DNA from: Entomomonas sp945283395
Lineage (GTDB): Bacteria > Pseudomonadota > Gammaproteobacteria > Pseudomonadales > Pseudomonadaceae
Reading direction: 5' to 3'
Assembly: GCA_946480835.1 (NCBI GenBank)
Contig: CAMLLC010000005.1
Span: forward strand, 1-64,000
DNA length: 64,000 nt
Shown here: positions 35,815 to 43,601 of the stretch, piece after piece
Position numbering within the stretch: the stretch's first letter is position 1
Layout of the letters: each line of letters opens with the position of its first letter
The notes under the pieces: generated by a model
The model's input: the letters and a program-made list of their open reading frames with translations, nothing else
What the model was told of the DNA's origin: nothing
Databases searched by the model: none
Position numbers and translations under genes: made by a program

Positions 35815-36297
35815 ATGCTAATACCAGGTAATGCTGAACTCTCTATGTCGGTATTAATGACCCCAGACATGACCAATTTTGCAGGCAATGTTCATGGTGG
35901 AACGTTACTTAAATTATTAGATGAAGTGGCATATACCTGTGCGAGCCGATATGCTGTAACACTTTCTGTTGATCAAGTAATTTTTCGGGAACCTATTCAT
36001 GTGGGTGAATTAGTACACTTTCTCGCATCTGTAAATTATACAGGAAACACCTCGATGGAAATAGGTATTAAAGTAATGACAGAAAATATTAAAGAACGTA
36101 GTATACGTCACACTAATAGCTGCTTTTTTACTATGGTCGCGTTGGGTGATGATGGCAACCCCATCAAAGTTCCTACCCTTACTCCTACCACTACTGATGG
36201 TATCAGACGTTTCCAACAAGCTAAAGAACGCCGACAAATTAGGCAACAACTTGAAAATAAATATAATAGCATGAGAAAGCATGATGACATTATCTAG
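35815..36297 (+). CDS. Hotdog-fold acyl-CoA thioesterase (YciA-like)
   Basis: A 160-residue hotdog protein that hydrolyses acyl-CoA to free acid and CoA. The motif FAGNVHGGTLLKLLDEVAY, with the helix carrying the catalytic Asp, is typical of YciA/BACH-type thioesterases. The stretch SVDQVIFREPIHVGELVHF follows as in the family. A basic helical C-terminus (residues 125-155) extends beyond the core. AAGGAAA precedes the ATG. It is flanked by two CPA2 antiporter genes and a possible Fur box. Chain-length preference is unknown. Confidence 0.88.
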   Translation: MLIPGNAELSMSVLMTPDMTNFAGNVHGGTLLKLLDEVAYTCASRYAVTLSVDQVIFREPIHVGELVHFLASVNYTGNTSMEIGIKVMTENIKERSIRHTNSCFFTMVALGDDGNPIKVPTLTPTTTDGIRRFQQAKERRQIRQQLENKYNSMRKHDDII

Positions 36298-36458
36298 TTA
36301 TAATAGATAATTTTTATCAAAAACTTAATTGTATAAATTAAACTTAAATATATAACATTTATTATAGTAATATGGTCCTGCAATAATAGCTTATATAAAA
36401 AAATCAGGTAAACTACACCATTAGTTTGATTTTTTCATCTCAATAAGGAGAATTAATA

Positions 36459-38216
36459 ATGCATACCCCCCTTATTGCAACTATATCTATGGGGTTTGTC
36501 TTAGCGCTTATATTAGGCAGCATAGCCCAACGATTAAGAATGTCTTCATTAGTAGGCTATTTATTAGCTGGAATATGCGTTGGCCCTTACACTCCTTTTT
36601 TCGTGGGACATAAAGATCTATCTCATGAAATCTCTGAAATAGGTGTTATTTTACTGATGTTTGGTGTAGGTCTACATTTCTCTATTAAAGATCTAATGTC
36701 AGTAAAAAATATTGCTATCCCTGGTGCAATAAGTCAGATAATTGTTACTACCTTAATGGGTATGGGACTTTCTTGGTGTTTAGGTTGGACAGTAGGAACA
36801 GGATTAGTTTTTGGTTTAGCTCTTTCTGTAGCTAGTACTGTAGTTTTACTTCGAGCTTTAGAATCAAGACAATTGATAGATAGCCGTCGTGGCAAAATTG
36901 CAGTTGGATGGCTTATTGTGGAAGATTTATTGATGGTAATAGCATTAGTATTACTACCTGCTTTAGCTCATATATTGGGCGGCGGAACACCAGAAACAAC
37001 TATTACTACTGTCACTTCAACTAATCCTGAACAACAGACTGTTTTTTATCAATTATCAATTACTTTAGCCAAAGTAGCTGCTTTCGTCATACTGATGATG
37101 TTAATTGGTCGTCGCGTCATTCCCTGGCTATTAGAATCCGTTGCAGGAATGGGTTCTAGAGAGCTATTCACCCTTTCAGTATTAGCCATTGCTATGGGGA
37201 TAGCTTTTGGCGCTTCTGAATTATTTGGTGTGTCCTTTGCACTAGGAGCTTTCTTCGCAGGTATGGTACTAAATGAATCTGAGCTAAGCCATAAAGCTGC
37301 AGAGGATTCTTTACCCTTTCGAGATGCTTTTGCTGTTCTTTTCTTTGTTTCAGTAGGCATGTTATTTGATCCTAAAATTTTACTTGTTCACCCTATTATG
37401 GTAGTAGCCACGTTCTTGATTATCATAGTAGGGAAATCTATTGTAGCCTTCTTAATCGTTAAAGTATTTGGTAAATCAACAACAACGGCACTAACTATTT
37501 CCGTCAGCTTAGCGCAAATAGGAGAATTTTCTTTTATTCTAGCTGGATTGGGTATTAGCTATAGCTTATTACCTAAAGAAGGTTATGACTTAATTTTAGC
37601 TGGCGCTATTTTATCTATCTTAGTGAATCCGCTATTATTTGTCCTGCTTGATCGTTTCCAATCTATCTTAGATCAGCGAGAAATGACTTTAGTAAATAAA
37701 ACTATTGATATTACAGATACATCAGCAATTATTGAAACAACTGTTAGCCATCATGATGACGATGATATTCAATCAGTTACTGACATTAACCACGCTGTCA
37801 TAATAGGTTATGGTCGAGTTGGTTATTTAACAAGCCAACGTTTATCTGAGCAAGGTATTCCCTTAGTGATTATCGAGAATGCCCATTTTAGGGTGGATAC
37901 AGCAAGAAAGATGGGTTATACCGTAATAGAAGGCAATGCAGCTAATATGAATATTTTACAAAGGGCTAACATAGCCCACGCAAGATGGTTATTGATCGCT
38001 ATTCCAAATGGGTTTGAAGCTGGCCAAATTATTGAGCATGCTAGAGCAAGCAATGCTAAGCTAGATATTATGGCTCGAGCCCAAACTGAAGCCGAACAAA
38101 ATTACTTAGAAAAACATGGCTCAGATCTAGCAGTTAGAGGAGATATAGAAATAGCTAAAGTAATGGAAGCTCGTCTACTCTCTCATTTAATGTCTAGTCC
38201 TTCTTCCTATTCCTAA
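36459..38216 (+). CDS. ybaL: YbaL-type CPA2 antiporter with TrkA-N domain
   Basis: A 585-residue inner-membrane antiporter closely following E. coli YbaL (558): SLVGYLLAGICVGPYTP, LGVILLMFGVGLHFS-like segments, ALSVASTVVLLRALESRQL, GWLIVEDLLMV and SLAQIGEFSFILAGLG. After about 12 membrane segments (to residue 405) comes an acidic linker with HHDDDD, then a cytoplasmic RCK/TrkA-N domain (from about residue 440) with the nucleotide-binding motif VIIGYGRVGYLTSQRL. That domain gates K+ efflux in KefB/KefC relatives. AAGGAGA precedes the start. A hairpin terminator follows. Confidence 0.92.
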   Translation: MHTPLIATISMGFVLALILGSIAQRLRMSSLVGYLLAGICVGPYTPFFVGHKDLSHEISEIGVILLMFGVGLHFSIKDLMSVKNIAIPGAISQIIVTTLMGMGLSWCLGWTVGTGLVFGLALSVASTVVLLRALESRQLIDSRRGKIAVGWLIVEDLLMVIALVLLPALAHILGGGTPETTITTVTSTNPEQQTVFYQLSITLAKVAAFVILMMLIGRRVIPWLLESVAGMGSRELFTLSVLAIAMGIAFGASELFGVSFALGAFFAGMVLNESELSHKAAEDSLPFRDAFAVLFFVSVGMLFDPKILLVHPIMVVATFLIIIVGKSIVAFLIVKVFGKSTTTALTISVSLAQIGEFSFILAGLGISYSLLPKEGYDLILAGAILSILVNPLLFVLLDRFQSILDQREMTLVNKTIDITDTSAIIETTVSHHDDDDIQSVTDINHAVIIGYGRVGYLTSQRLSEQGIPLVIIENAHFRVDTARKMGYTVIEGNAANMNILQRANIAHARWLLIAIPNGFEAGQIIEHARASNAKLDIMARAQTEAEQNYLEKHGSDLAVRGDIEIAKVMEARLLSHLMSSPSSYS

Positions 38217-38218
38217 CT

Positions 38219-38252
38219 AAGGGCCTATAAAGCCCTTCTAATTTTATTTTTT
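38219..38252 (+). terminator. ybaL rho-independent terminator
   Basis: Stem AAGGGC/GCCCTT with a 7-base loop, followed by a T-rich stretch (ATTTTATTTTTT), begins directly after the ybaL stop. Confidence 0.75.
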
Positions 38253-38334
38253 AATAATAAAAAAATAGCTACAGTTACTTAGAATTTAGTAAAATTAACT
38301 AATAAAATCTCTCAAGCCAAGGATAATCTATTAA

Positions 38335-38922
38335 ATGTTACGCCGTTTATATGAGTGGACTATGCGTTTAGCAGAACACCCTCGTTCCGAATGGGCTCTT
38401 GCTGGAGTCAGCTTTGCTGAAAGCTCATTTTTCCCCATTCCGCCTGATGTAATTTTAGCGCCTATGATTATGGCTAATCGCTCCAAAACTCGGCGTTACT
38501 GCATTATTTGTACAATTAGCTCTGCTATAGGAGGTATTTTCGGTTATCTTATAGGCATGTTTTTAATGGATACAGTTGGGCAATGGATTATCGACCTCTA
38601 TGGTCTGCAAAATAGTTTTGCTATAGCACAAGAGAAATTTAATCAATTAGGCTGGCTTATGGTATTTCTAGGTGGTGGCTTTACTCCTCTACCTTATAAG
38701 GTGATTACTATTTTGAGTGGTATTACCCAGCTAAATTTTTTAGTGTTTGTTTTAGTAGGAACCTTTGCGCGTGCGACCCGATTTCTTATAACCTGCAGTG
38801 TGCTTTATTGGTTAGGACCTAAAGCTAAAGACATAATAGAAAAACGCTTAGGACTAGCTTTCATAGCTATAGTGGTTATAGTTGTGGGTGGTTTATATTT
38901 AGCAAAATACGTATTACATTAG
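38335..38922 (+). CDS. YqaA-family (VTT/DedA superfamily) membrane protein
   Basis: A 195-residue polytopic membrane protein of the VTT/DedA superfamily, YqaA branch. The features are AGVSFAESSFFPIPPDVILAP near residues 23-43 (the conserved F/E-S-S-F-F-P-I-P-P-D motif), GGIFGYLIGMF, the LGGGFTPLPYKV re-entrant stretch and about four hydrophobic segments. DedA relatives move lipids or support membrane potential and drug tolerance; the role of this branch is not defined. It starts a tight run with the DUF3301 gene (10 bp) and a lipoprotein gene. Confidence 0.85.
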   Translation: MLRRLYEWTMRLAEHPRSEWALAGVSFAESSFFPIPPDVILAPMIMANRSKTRRYCIICTISSAIGGIFGYLIGMFLMDTVGQWIIDLYGLQNSFAIAQEKFNQLGWLMVFLGGGFTPLPYKVITILSGITQLNFLVFVLVGTFARATRFLITCSVLYWLGPKAKDIIEKRLGLAFIAIVVIVVGGLYLAKYVLH

Positions 38923-38932
38923 AGAATTAGCT

Positions 38933-39355
38933 ATGCTATCACCTGCTGAAATAACTATTGCGCTAATATTAATTATAATTATCAGTTGGTGGTGGCATGC
39001 GTATGGACAAAGAGAATACGCGCTCAAATGTATTAAAACTCATTGCCACAACTTAAATTTAACATTACTAGATGGATATGTCGCATTAAAAAAAATTACT
39101 TTACAAAAAGATGTTAATAACAAAATACGTTTAGCAAGAATTTATAGTTTCGAATTTACTGTAAATGCTGAGCAACGATATACAGGCTATATTACTCTAT
39201 ATGGATATTATGTCGAACGCATAGAATTACCCCCTTATCTTATTAATCCTCCTAATACTGAATTAGTTCATCAAGATATTATAAAAGTTTATCCGACAGA
39301 AAAACCTTTTGTTAGCTTAGATGATTATAGAAAAACTAAAAATAACCATGAATAA
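38933..39355 (+). CDS. DUF3301 family membrane-anchored protein
   Basis: A 140-residue protein with one N-terminal membrane helix (residues 8-22, followed by WWWHAYGQRE) and a cytoplasmic or periplasmic domain. The segment ALKCIKTHCHNLNLTLLDGYVALKK matches the DUF3301 pattern (Cys near the helix, then LLDG). The function of the family is unknown. It overlaps the start of the following lipoprotein gene by eight bases and follows the YqaA-family gene by ten, so the three form an operon. Confidence 0.75.
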   Translation: MLSPAEITIALILIIIISWWWHAYGQREYALKCIKTHCHNLNLTLLDGYVALKKITLQKDVNNKIRLARIYSFEFTVNAEQRYTGYITLYGYYVERIELPPYLINPPNTELVHQDIIKVYPTEKPFVSLDDYRKTKNNHE

Positions 39356-39785
39356 AAATCTTAAATCCTTCTTCTATTGCCTACCCTTACTTATAATGCT
39401 GAATGCTTGCGTATTACCCCCTATTCCAGATGCTAACAAAGATACGGCCATCATTTTGCTTTACATCCAACCGGGACGCTCGCTAATGGCTGAAAGTATA
39501 GATAGACAAAGGGTTAATGATGGGCGTTACTTTCAAGTTACAGAAGGTAAACATAGGTTAGCATTACGTTTCCAATATGAAAAAAAAGAAATAGGTGGAT
39601 TAATTAGCCAAGATTTAGGACAAACCACTTGCCTTATGAGCTTTTATTACCTTTTCAAAGCAAACCAAACCTATTATCTTGAGGCAAGACCCATGGTAAC
39701 AGGTGGGCAATTACTATTGACACTTAATAATAACTATTTACCTCTTGATTTTTCAGAGGTTGAGGTAAATTGTGGGCCTTATTAA
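39348..39785 (+). CDS. Small lipoprotein, unknown function
   Basis: A 145-residue protein starting at ATG 39348 (MNKNLKSFFYC). This start is preferred over one 27 bases upstream because it yields a normal lipoprotein signal peptide with the lipobox LNAC. The mature protein is a small beta-rich domain with two later cysteines (TTCLMS and VNCGPY). The pattern of a PEGA-like or heparinase-fold domain is not clear enough to name. Residues after the lipidated Cys are VLPP, consistent with outer-membrane sorting. It is the third gene after yqaA/DUF3301, and its stop codon lies inside a hairpin shared with the convergent gene. Confidence 0.7.
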   Translation: MNKNLKSFFYCLPLLIMLNACVLPPIPDANKDTAIILLYIQPGRSLMAESIDRQRVNDGRYFQVTEGKHRLALRFQYEKKEIGGLISQDLGQTTCLMSFYYLFKANQTYYLEARPMVTGGQLLLTLNNNYLPLDFSEVEVNCGPY

Positions 39786-39802
39786 TTTACTTTTTATAAG
39801 GC
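39776..39802. terminator. Hairpin between convergent lipoprotein and DUF6056-like genes
   Basis: A 7-bp stem, GCCTTAT/ATAAGGC, with a T-rich 13-base loop spans the lipoprotein stop codon and the end of the opposing gene. It is available to both transcripts. T-rich DNA lies in the loop rather than after the stem, so strength as a terminator is uncertain. Confidence 0.45.
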
Positions 39803-41449
39803 TAATTTAATGTATAAAAAATTAGTATCTTCTTTAATGATATAAATATCAACTTGTTTATTACCAGAACTTATTAAGCTTGTCACTGTATCAGTTACTG
39901 CTAATAATCTCTCTCCTAACGGCCTTATAACTAGAGGCATACTTAAAAAATACTCCTTTTCACCTTTTTTATTAAGGGTTGATAATTGCATAATAAATGC
40001 TGTTTTATAATTGTCAAGTTTTTTCACATTGGGGTCAAATTCAAAAATAAATTTTGTACTATTTTCAAAAACTGATTTTGCAATATAAATACATTTTAAA
40101 TAAGGGTTCTTAGGTACTGGATTGCAAGTTAATGTAGCTAATTGACTATAATCAAAACCTGTATCTACCAAATATTGATTTATTTTTTTAACGCCATAAT
40201 AGTTTGCTATCCTTGGATTATGAAAAACGCTGGGTAAATCTCCTTCCTGTAATACAAAAGGATAATGAAATCTTGGTATATATAAAACTTCTTTCCCTTG
40301 CTGTTTCTGAGCAATAATTAAACTTTCTCTAAAAGAACTTTGTTGATAAATAATATAATAAGCATTAACAATTAATAAATAAGAAATAAAAAACCAACCT
40401 ATAAAGCTAATAAACACTATTTTATTCATTCTTGACAATTTTTTGGCGTCGTTAAAAATTGGCGTAACCAAGAAAGACAATGTCAGTAATAAGTAGAATA
40501 ACCCAGTCAAATAGCTACGGGTTGTAAGACAACTTGGAGAAATAAATAATATTAAACAGAAAATAATAAAACAACCTAAAAACAAAGTTATTAGCCATTT
40601 GTTTATTTTTATAAATTGAACTTTAACTTGCCATATAGCCCATACTATAACGACAAAAATTATCAAAAATCCTTTAAAAATATTAGGTAAAACTTTTGTT
40701 AAATAAAAATCTACTCGTTCGGATAAAGACATCTCTTGCCACCAAGTAAACCCCTCTGAAGAGGCTCTAACATAATTACCAGGTGCCGCAATTAGAATAA
40801 TATAACTTATCAATGCTGCAATCAAACAAAAGCTAAGCAAGAGTCTATTAGGTAATGCTTTGGAATAAGTTAATACGATAAATACAAACAAAACAAATAA
40901 AATTAATAGACCACTTATTTCATTAACAGCAGAAAAAAATGCAAGAGGTATCAGTAGCAAATAATCTTTCAGTCTAATAACGGTTATATAAAAAGTTCTC
41001 AGTAAAAACTTTAAGAAAAATGACAAAATTACTAGTGGCCATAAATAATTACAGGCACCAACTAGCCAAAAAGTAGTTTGTCCCAAAGCTGGATTACCTA
41101 GCCAGTAGACAGCTAATAAAAAGAAAGAAATTATCCAAAGCTTAGGATTTTTTTTATTATCTTGATAGTAAGGTGTTGTAGTAATGTTATAGAGTAGTAA
41201 AGGCAAAGCTAGGCTGTTAATCATCGAAATTAATAAATGATTATTTATTAATAATAAAAGAGAAGAAAAATAATCAATAAAAAAACGACCACAAAAAAAT
41301 CTATATTGATCAAGATGGTTTGTCAGAGATAATCCTAACGAATAAAAATAAAAATCATCTGAATGCATAGGAGTACATAATGCAATTATTAGTACTAAGG
41401 CATAAATGATCAAGTAGGTTAACTTTACATTTTTATTCATGAGCAACAC
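39794..41449 (-). CDS. Polytopic membrane protein, DUF6056-like
   Basis: A 551-residue integral membrane protein with about 11 hydrophobic segments up to residue 365 and a soluble C-terminal part of about 180 residues. The loop motif HSDDFYFYSLG after the first segment, plus GRFFIDYFSS and WLVGACNYLWPLVIL, matches DUF6056 proteins, which resemble GT-C glycosyltransferases with an acidic first loop. A start at GTG 41449 has AGAAG just ahead; ATG 41440 is the alternative. Only one base separates it from fcl. That linkage suggests use of GDP-fucose or assembly of a fucosylated glycan, which is inference. Confidence 0.7.
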   Translation of the reverse strand: MLLMNKNVKLTYLIIYALVLIIALCTPMHSDDFYFYSLGLSLTNHLDQYRFFCGRFFIDYFSSLLLLINNHLLISMINSLALPLLLYNITTTPYYQDNKKNPKLWIISFFLLAVYWLGNPALGQTTFWLVGACNYLWPLVILSFFLKFLLRTFYITVIRLKDYLLLIPLAFFSAVNEISGLLILFVLFVFIVLTYSKALPNRLLLSFCLIAALISYIILIAAPGNYVRASSEGFTWWQEMSLSERVDFYLTKVLPNIFKGFLIIFVVIVWAIWQVKVQFIKINKWLITLFLGCFIIFCLILFISPSCLTTRSYLTGLFYLLLTLSFLVTPIFNDAKKLSRMNKIVFISFIGWFFISYLLIVNAYYIIYQQSSFRESLIIAQKQQGKEVLYIPRFHYPFVLQEGDLPSVFHNPRIANYYGVKKINQYLVDTGFDYSQLATLTCNPVPKNPYLKCIYIAKSVFENSTKFIFEFDPNVKKLDNYKTAFIMQLSTLNKKGEKEYFLSMPLVIRPLGERLLAVTDTVTSLISSGNKQVDIYIIKEDTNFLYIKLAL

Positions 41450-41450
41450 A

Positions 41451-42422
41451 TTAACTTCTTATTTGCTGTTGATTTTCTAAAAACCAATGATATGTATCCC
41501 TTAATCCCTGCTCTAAACTAATATTAGCCTGCCAACCTAACGTATCTAATCTAGTTATATCTAGTAATTTTCTTGGTGTACCGTCAGGTTTAGTTGAATC
41601 AAAGACTAATTCACCTTTAAAACCAGTTATCTTAGCCATTAATTCGGCTAATTGTTTAATTGTACAGTCTTTACCAGTTCCCACATTTATGTGAGATAAC
41701 ATGGGTTGAGTATTAGCCTGATAGGCAGTTTTATCAAGTTCCATTACATGCACACAAGCAGCTGCTAAATCATCTACATGGAGGAATTCACGACGTGGCG
41801 TACCACTTCCCCAAATAATTACTTGATTAATTCGTTGTTCAACTGCTTCATGAAAACGTCTTAATAAAGCAGGTACTACATGACTTTTTTCAGTCTGAAA
41901 ATTATCATTAGGACCATACAGATTAGTAGGCATTACACTGCGATAATCTCTGTTGTATTGTCTATTATAACTTTCACATAATTTAATACCCGCTATTTTG
42001 GCAATAGCATAAGGTTCGTTAGTAGCCTCAAGAACACCAGTTAATAATGCTTCTTCTCTAATAGGTTGCGAAGCTAATTTAGGATAAATACATGAAGAAC
42101 CTAGAAATAGCAACTTATCAATATTAGCCTTATGGGCAGCATGGATAACATTGGCTTCTAACAATAAATTTTCATAGATAAATTCAGCAGGATAAGTATT
42201 ATTGGCATAAATTCCACCTACTTTAGCAGCAGCCAAATAAACTTGTTGTATCTTATTATGTTTGAAAAAATCTTGTACAACTTGTTGATTGAGTAAATCT
42301 AATTCTTGGCGGGTAGGGGTAATAATATTTCTATAGCCTAATGCTTTCAATCGACGAATAATTGCCGATCCTACCATGCCATTTTGGCCTGCCACTAACA
42401 CAACCTGATCTAGAGCATGCAT
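41451..42422 (-). CDS. fcl: GDP-L-fucose synthase Fcl
   Basis: A 323-residue short-chain dehydrogenase/epimerase that turns GDP-4-keto-6-deoxymannose into GDP-L-fucose with NADPH. NADP-binding GQNGMVGSAI is near residues 13-22. The catalytic Ser is in LFLGSSCIYPKLA, and the Tyr-x-x-x-Lys pair in EPYAIAKIAG. Conserved MPTNLYGPNDNF and REFLHVDDLA agree with Fcl/WcaG. It follows gmd by three bases. Together the two genes give the whole GDP-mannose to GDP-fucose route. No mannose-1-phosphate guanylyltransferase gene lies in this window. Confidence 0.95.
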   Translation of the reverse strand: MHALDQVVLVAGQNGMVGSAIIRRLKALGYRNIITPTRQELDLLNQQVVQDFFKHNKIQQVYLAAAKVGGIYANNTYPAEFIYENLLLEANVIHAAHKANIDKLLFLGSSCIYPKLASQPIREEALLTGVLEATNEPYAIAKIAGIKLCESYNRQYNRDYRSVMPTNLYGPNDNFQTEKSHVVPALLRRFHEAVEQRINQVIIWGSGTPRREFLHVDDLAAACVHVMELDKTAYQANTQPMLSHINVGTGKDCTIKQLAELMAKITGFKGELVFDSTKPDGTPRKLLDITRLDTLGWQANISLEQGLRDTYHWFLENQQQIRS

Positions 42423-42425
42423 TTA

Positions 42426-43547
42426 TCAATCCTCTATACTAACAGGTAATGCAAAACCGTGTGTTTTTAGTAAAGCATACCTTTTAGCTATTAACAAATC
42501 TGCCTGAACCATTTCACGACACATTTGCTGTACAGTCACTTCAGGTATCCAGCCAAGTTTTTGCTTGGCCCTAGCAGCATCACCTAATAAGGCTTCCACT
42601 TCGGTAGGACGAAAGTAACGTGCATCTACTTTAATTATAATATCTCCTACTTTCAAAGCTGGAGCATTATCACCTTCAATAGCTGTTACTACCGCATATT
42701 CTTCAATACCTATTCCTTTAAATTGCAAAGAAATACCTAATTCTTCTGCTGACCAGCGAACAAAGTCTCTAACTGAATATTGTTTACCGCTTGCTATTAT
42801 GTAATCCTCAGGCTGTTCCTGTTGTAACATGAGCCATTGCATTCTTACGTAGTCTTTTGCATGTCCCCAATCTCTTAGAGCATTCAAATTACCTAAATAT
42901 AAACATGTCTCAAGTCCTTGTGCTATATTAGCTAATCCTCTTGTGATTTTACGAGTAACAAAAGTTTCTCCTCGTCTAGGTGATTCATGATTAAATAAAA
43001 TACCATTACAGGCATATATACCATAAGCTTCACGATAGTTTATTGTTATCCAGTACGCATAAAGTTTAGCAACGGCATAGGGCGAACGAGGATAAAAGGG
43101 TGTTGTTTCTTTTTGTGGCGTTTCTTGAACTAAACCATATAATTCTGAAGTTGAGGCTTGATAAAAACGAGTTTTTTTTTCAAGGCCTAATATTCTTATA
43201 GCTTCTAGTATTCTTAAAGTACCTAATGCATCAACATCTGCTGTATATTCTGGAGACTCAAAACTCACAGCCACATGTGACTGAGCAGCTAAGTTATAAA
43301 TCTCATCAGGCTGTATTCGTTGAATAATAAGGGTTAAATTAGAAGTATCTGTTAAATCTCCATAGTGTAAAATAAAATTTTTATTTTCAACATGGGGATC
43401 TTGATAAAGATGATCAATTCGTTGCGTATTAAAAGATGAAGAGCGTCTTTTAATACCGTGTACTTGATAGCCTTTAGCCAATAAAAATTCAGCAAGATAA
43501 GAACCATCCTGCCCTGTAATACCCGTGATGAGTGCCTTTTTGATCAT
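42426..43547 (-). CDS. gmd: GDP-mannose 4,6-dehydratase Gmd
   Basis: A 373-residue NADP-dependent extended SDR enzyme that converts GDP-D-mannose to GDP-4-keto-6-deoxy-D-mannose, the first committed step to GDP-L-fucose, GDP-rhamnose or perosamine. Evidence: ITGITGQDGSYLAEFLL at the N-terminus, KRRSSSFNTQRIDHLY, YQASTSELYG with the catalytic residues, YPRSPYAVAKLYAYW with the Tyr-Lys pair, and FNHESPRRGETFVTRKI. Length matches E. coli Gmd (373). It lies 54 bp downstream of ppsA and three bases upstream of fcl. Confidence 0.96.
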   Translation of the reverse strand: MIKKALITGITGQDGSYLAEFLLAKGYQVHGIKRRSSSFNTQRIDHLYQDPHVENKNFILHYGDLTDTSNLTLIIQRIQPDEIYNLAAQSHVAVSFESPEYTADVDALGTLRILEAIRILGLEKKTRFYQASTSELYGLVQETPQKETTPFYPRSPYAVAKLYAYWITINYREAYGIYACNGILFNHESPRRGETFVTRKITRGLANIAQGLETCLYLGNLNALRDWGHAKDYVRMQWLMLQQEQPEDYIIASGKQYSVRDFVRWSAEELGISLQFKGIGIEEYAVVTAIEGDNAPALKVGDIIIKVDARYFRPTEVEALLGDAARAKQKLGWIPEVTVQQMCREMVQADLLIAKRYALLKTHGFALPVSIED

Positions 43548-43601
43548 TCATAAATCCTTATAAGTTGCCCTTAATCTAAGATAAAGGGCAATTTCCTTAA
43601 A

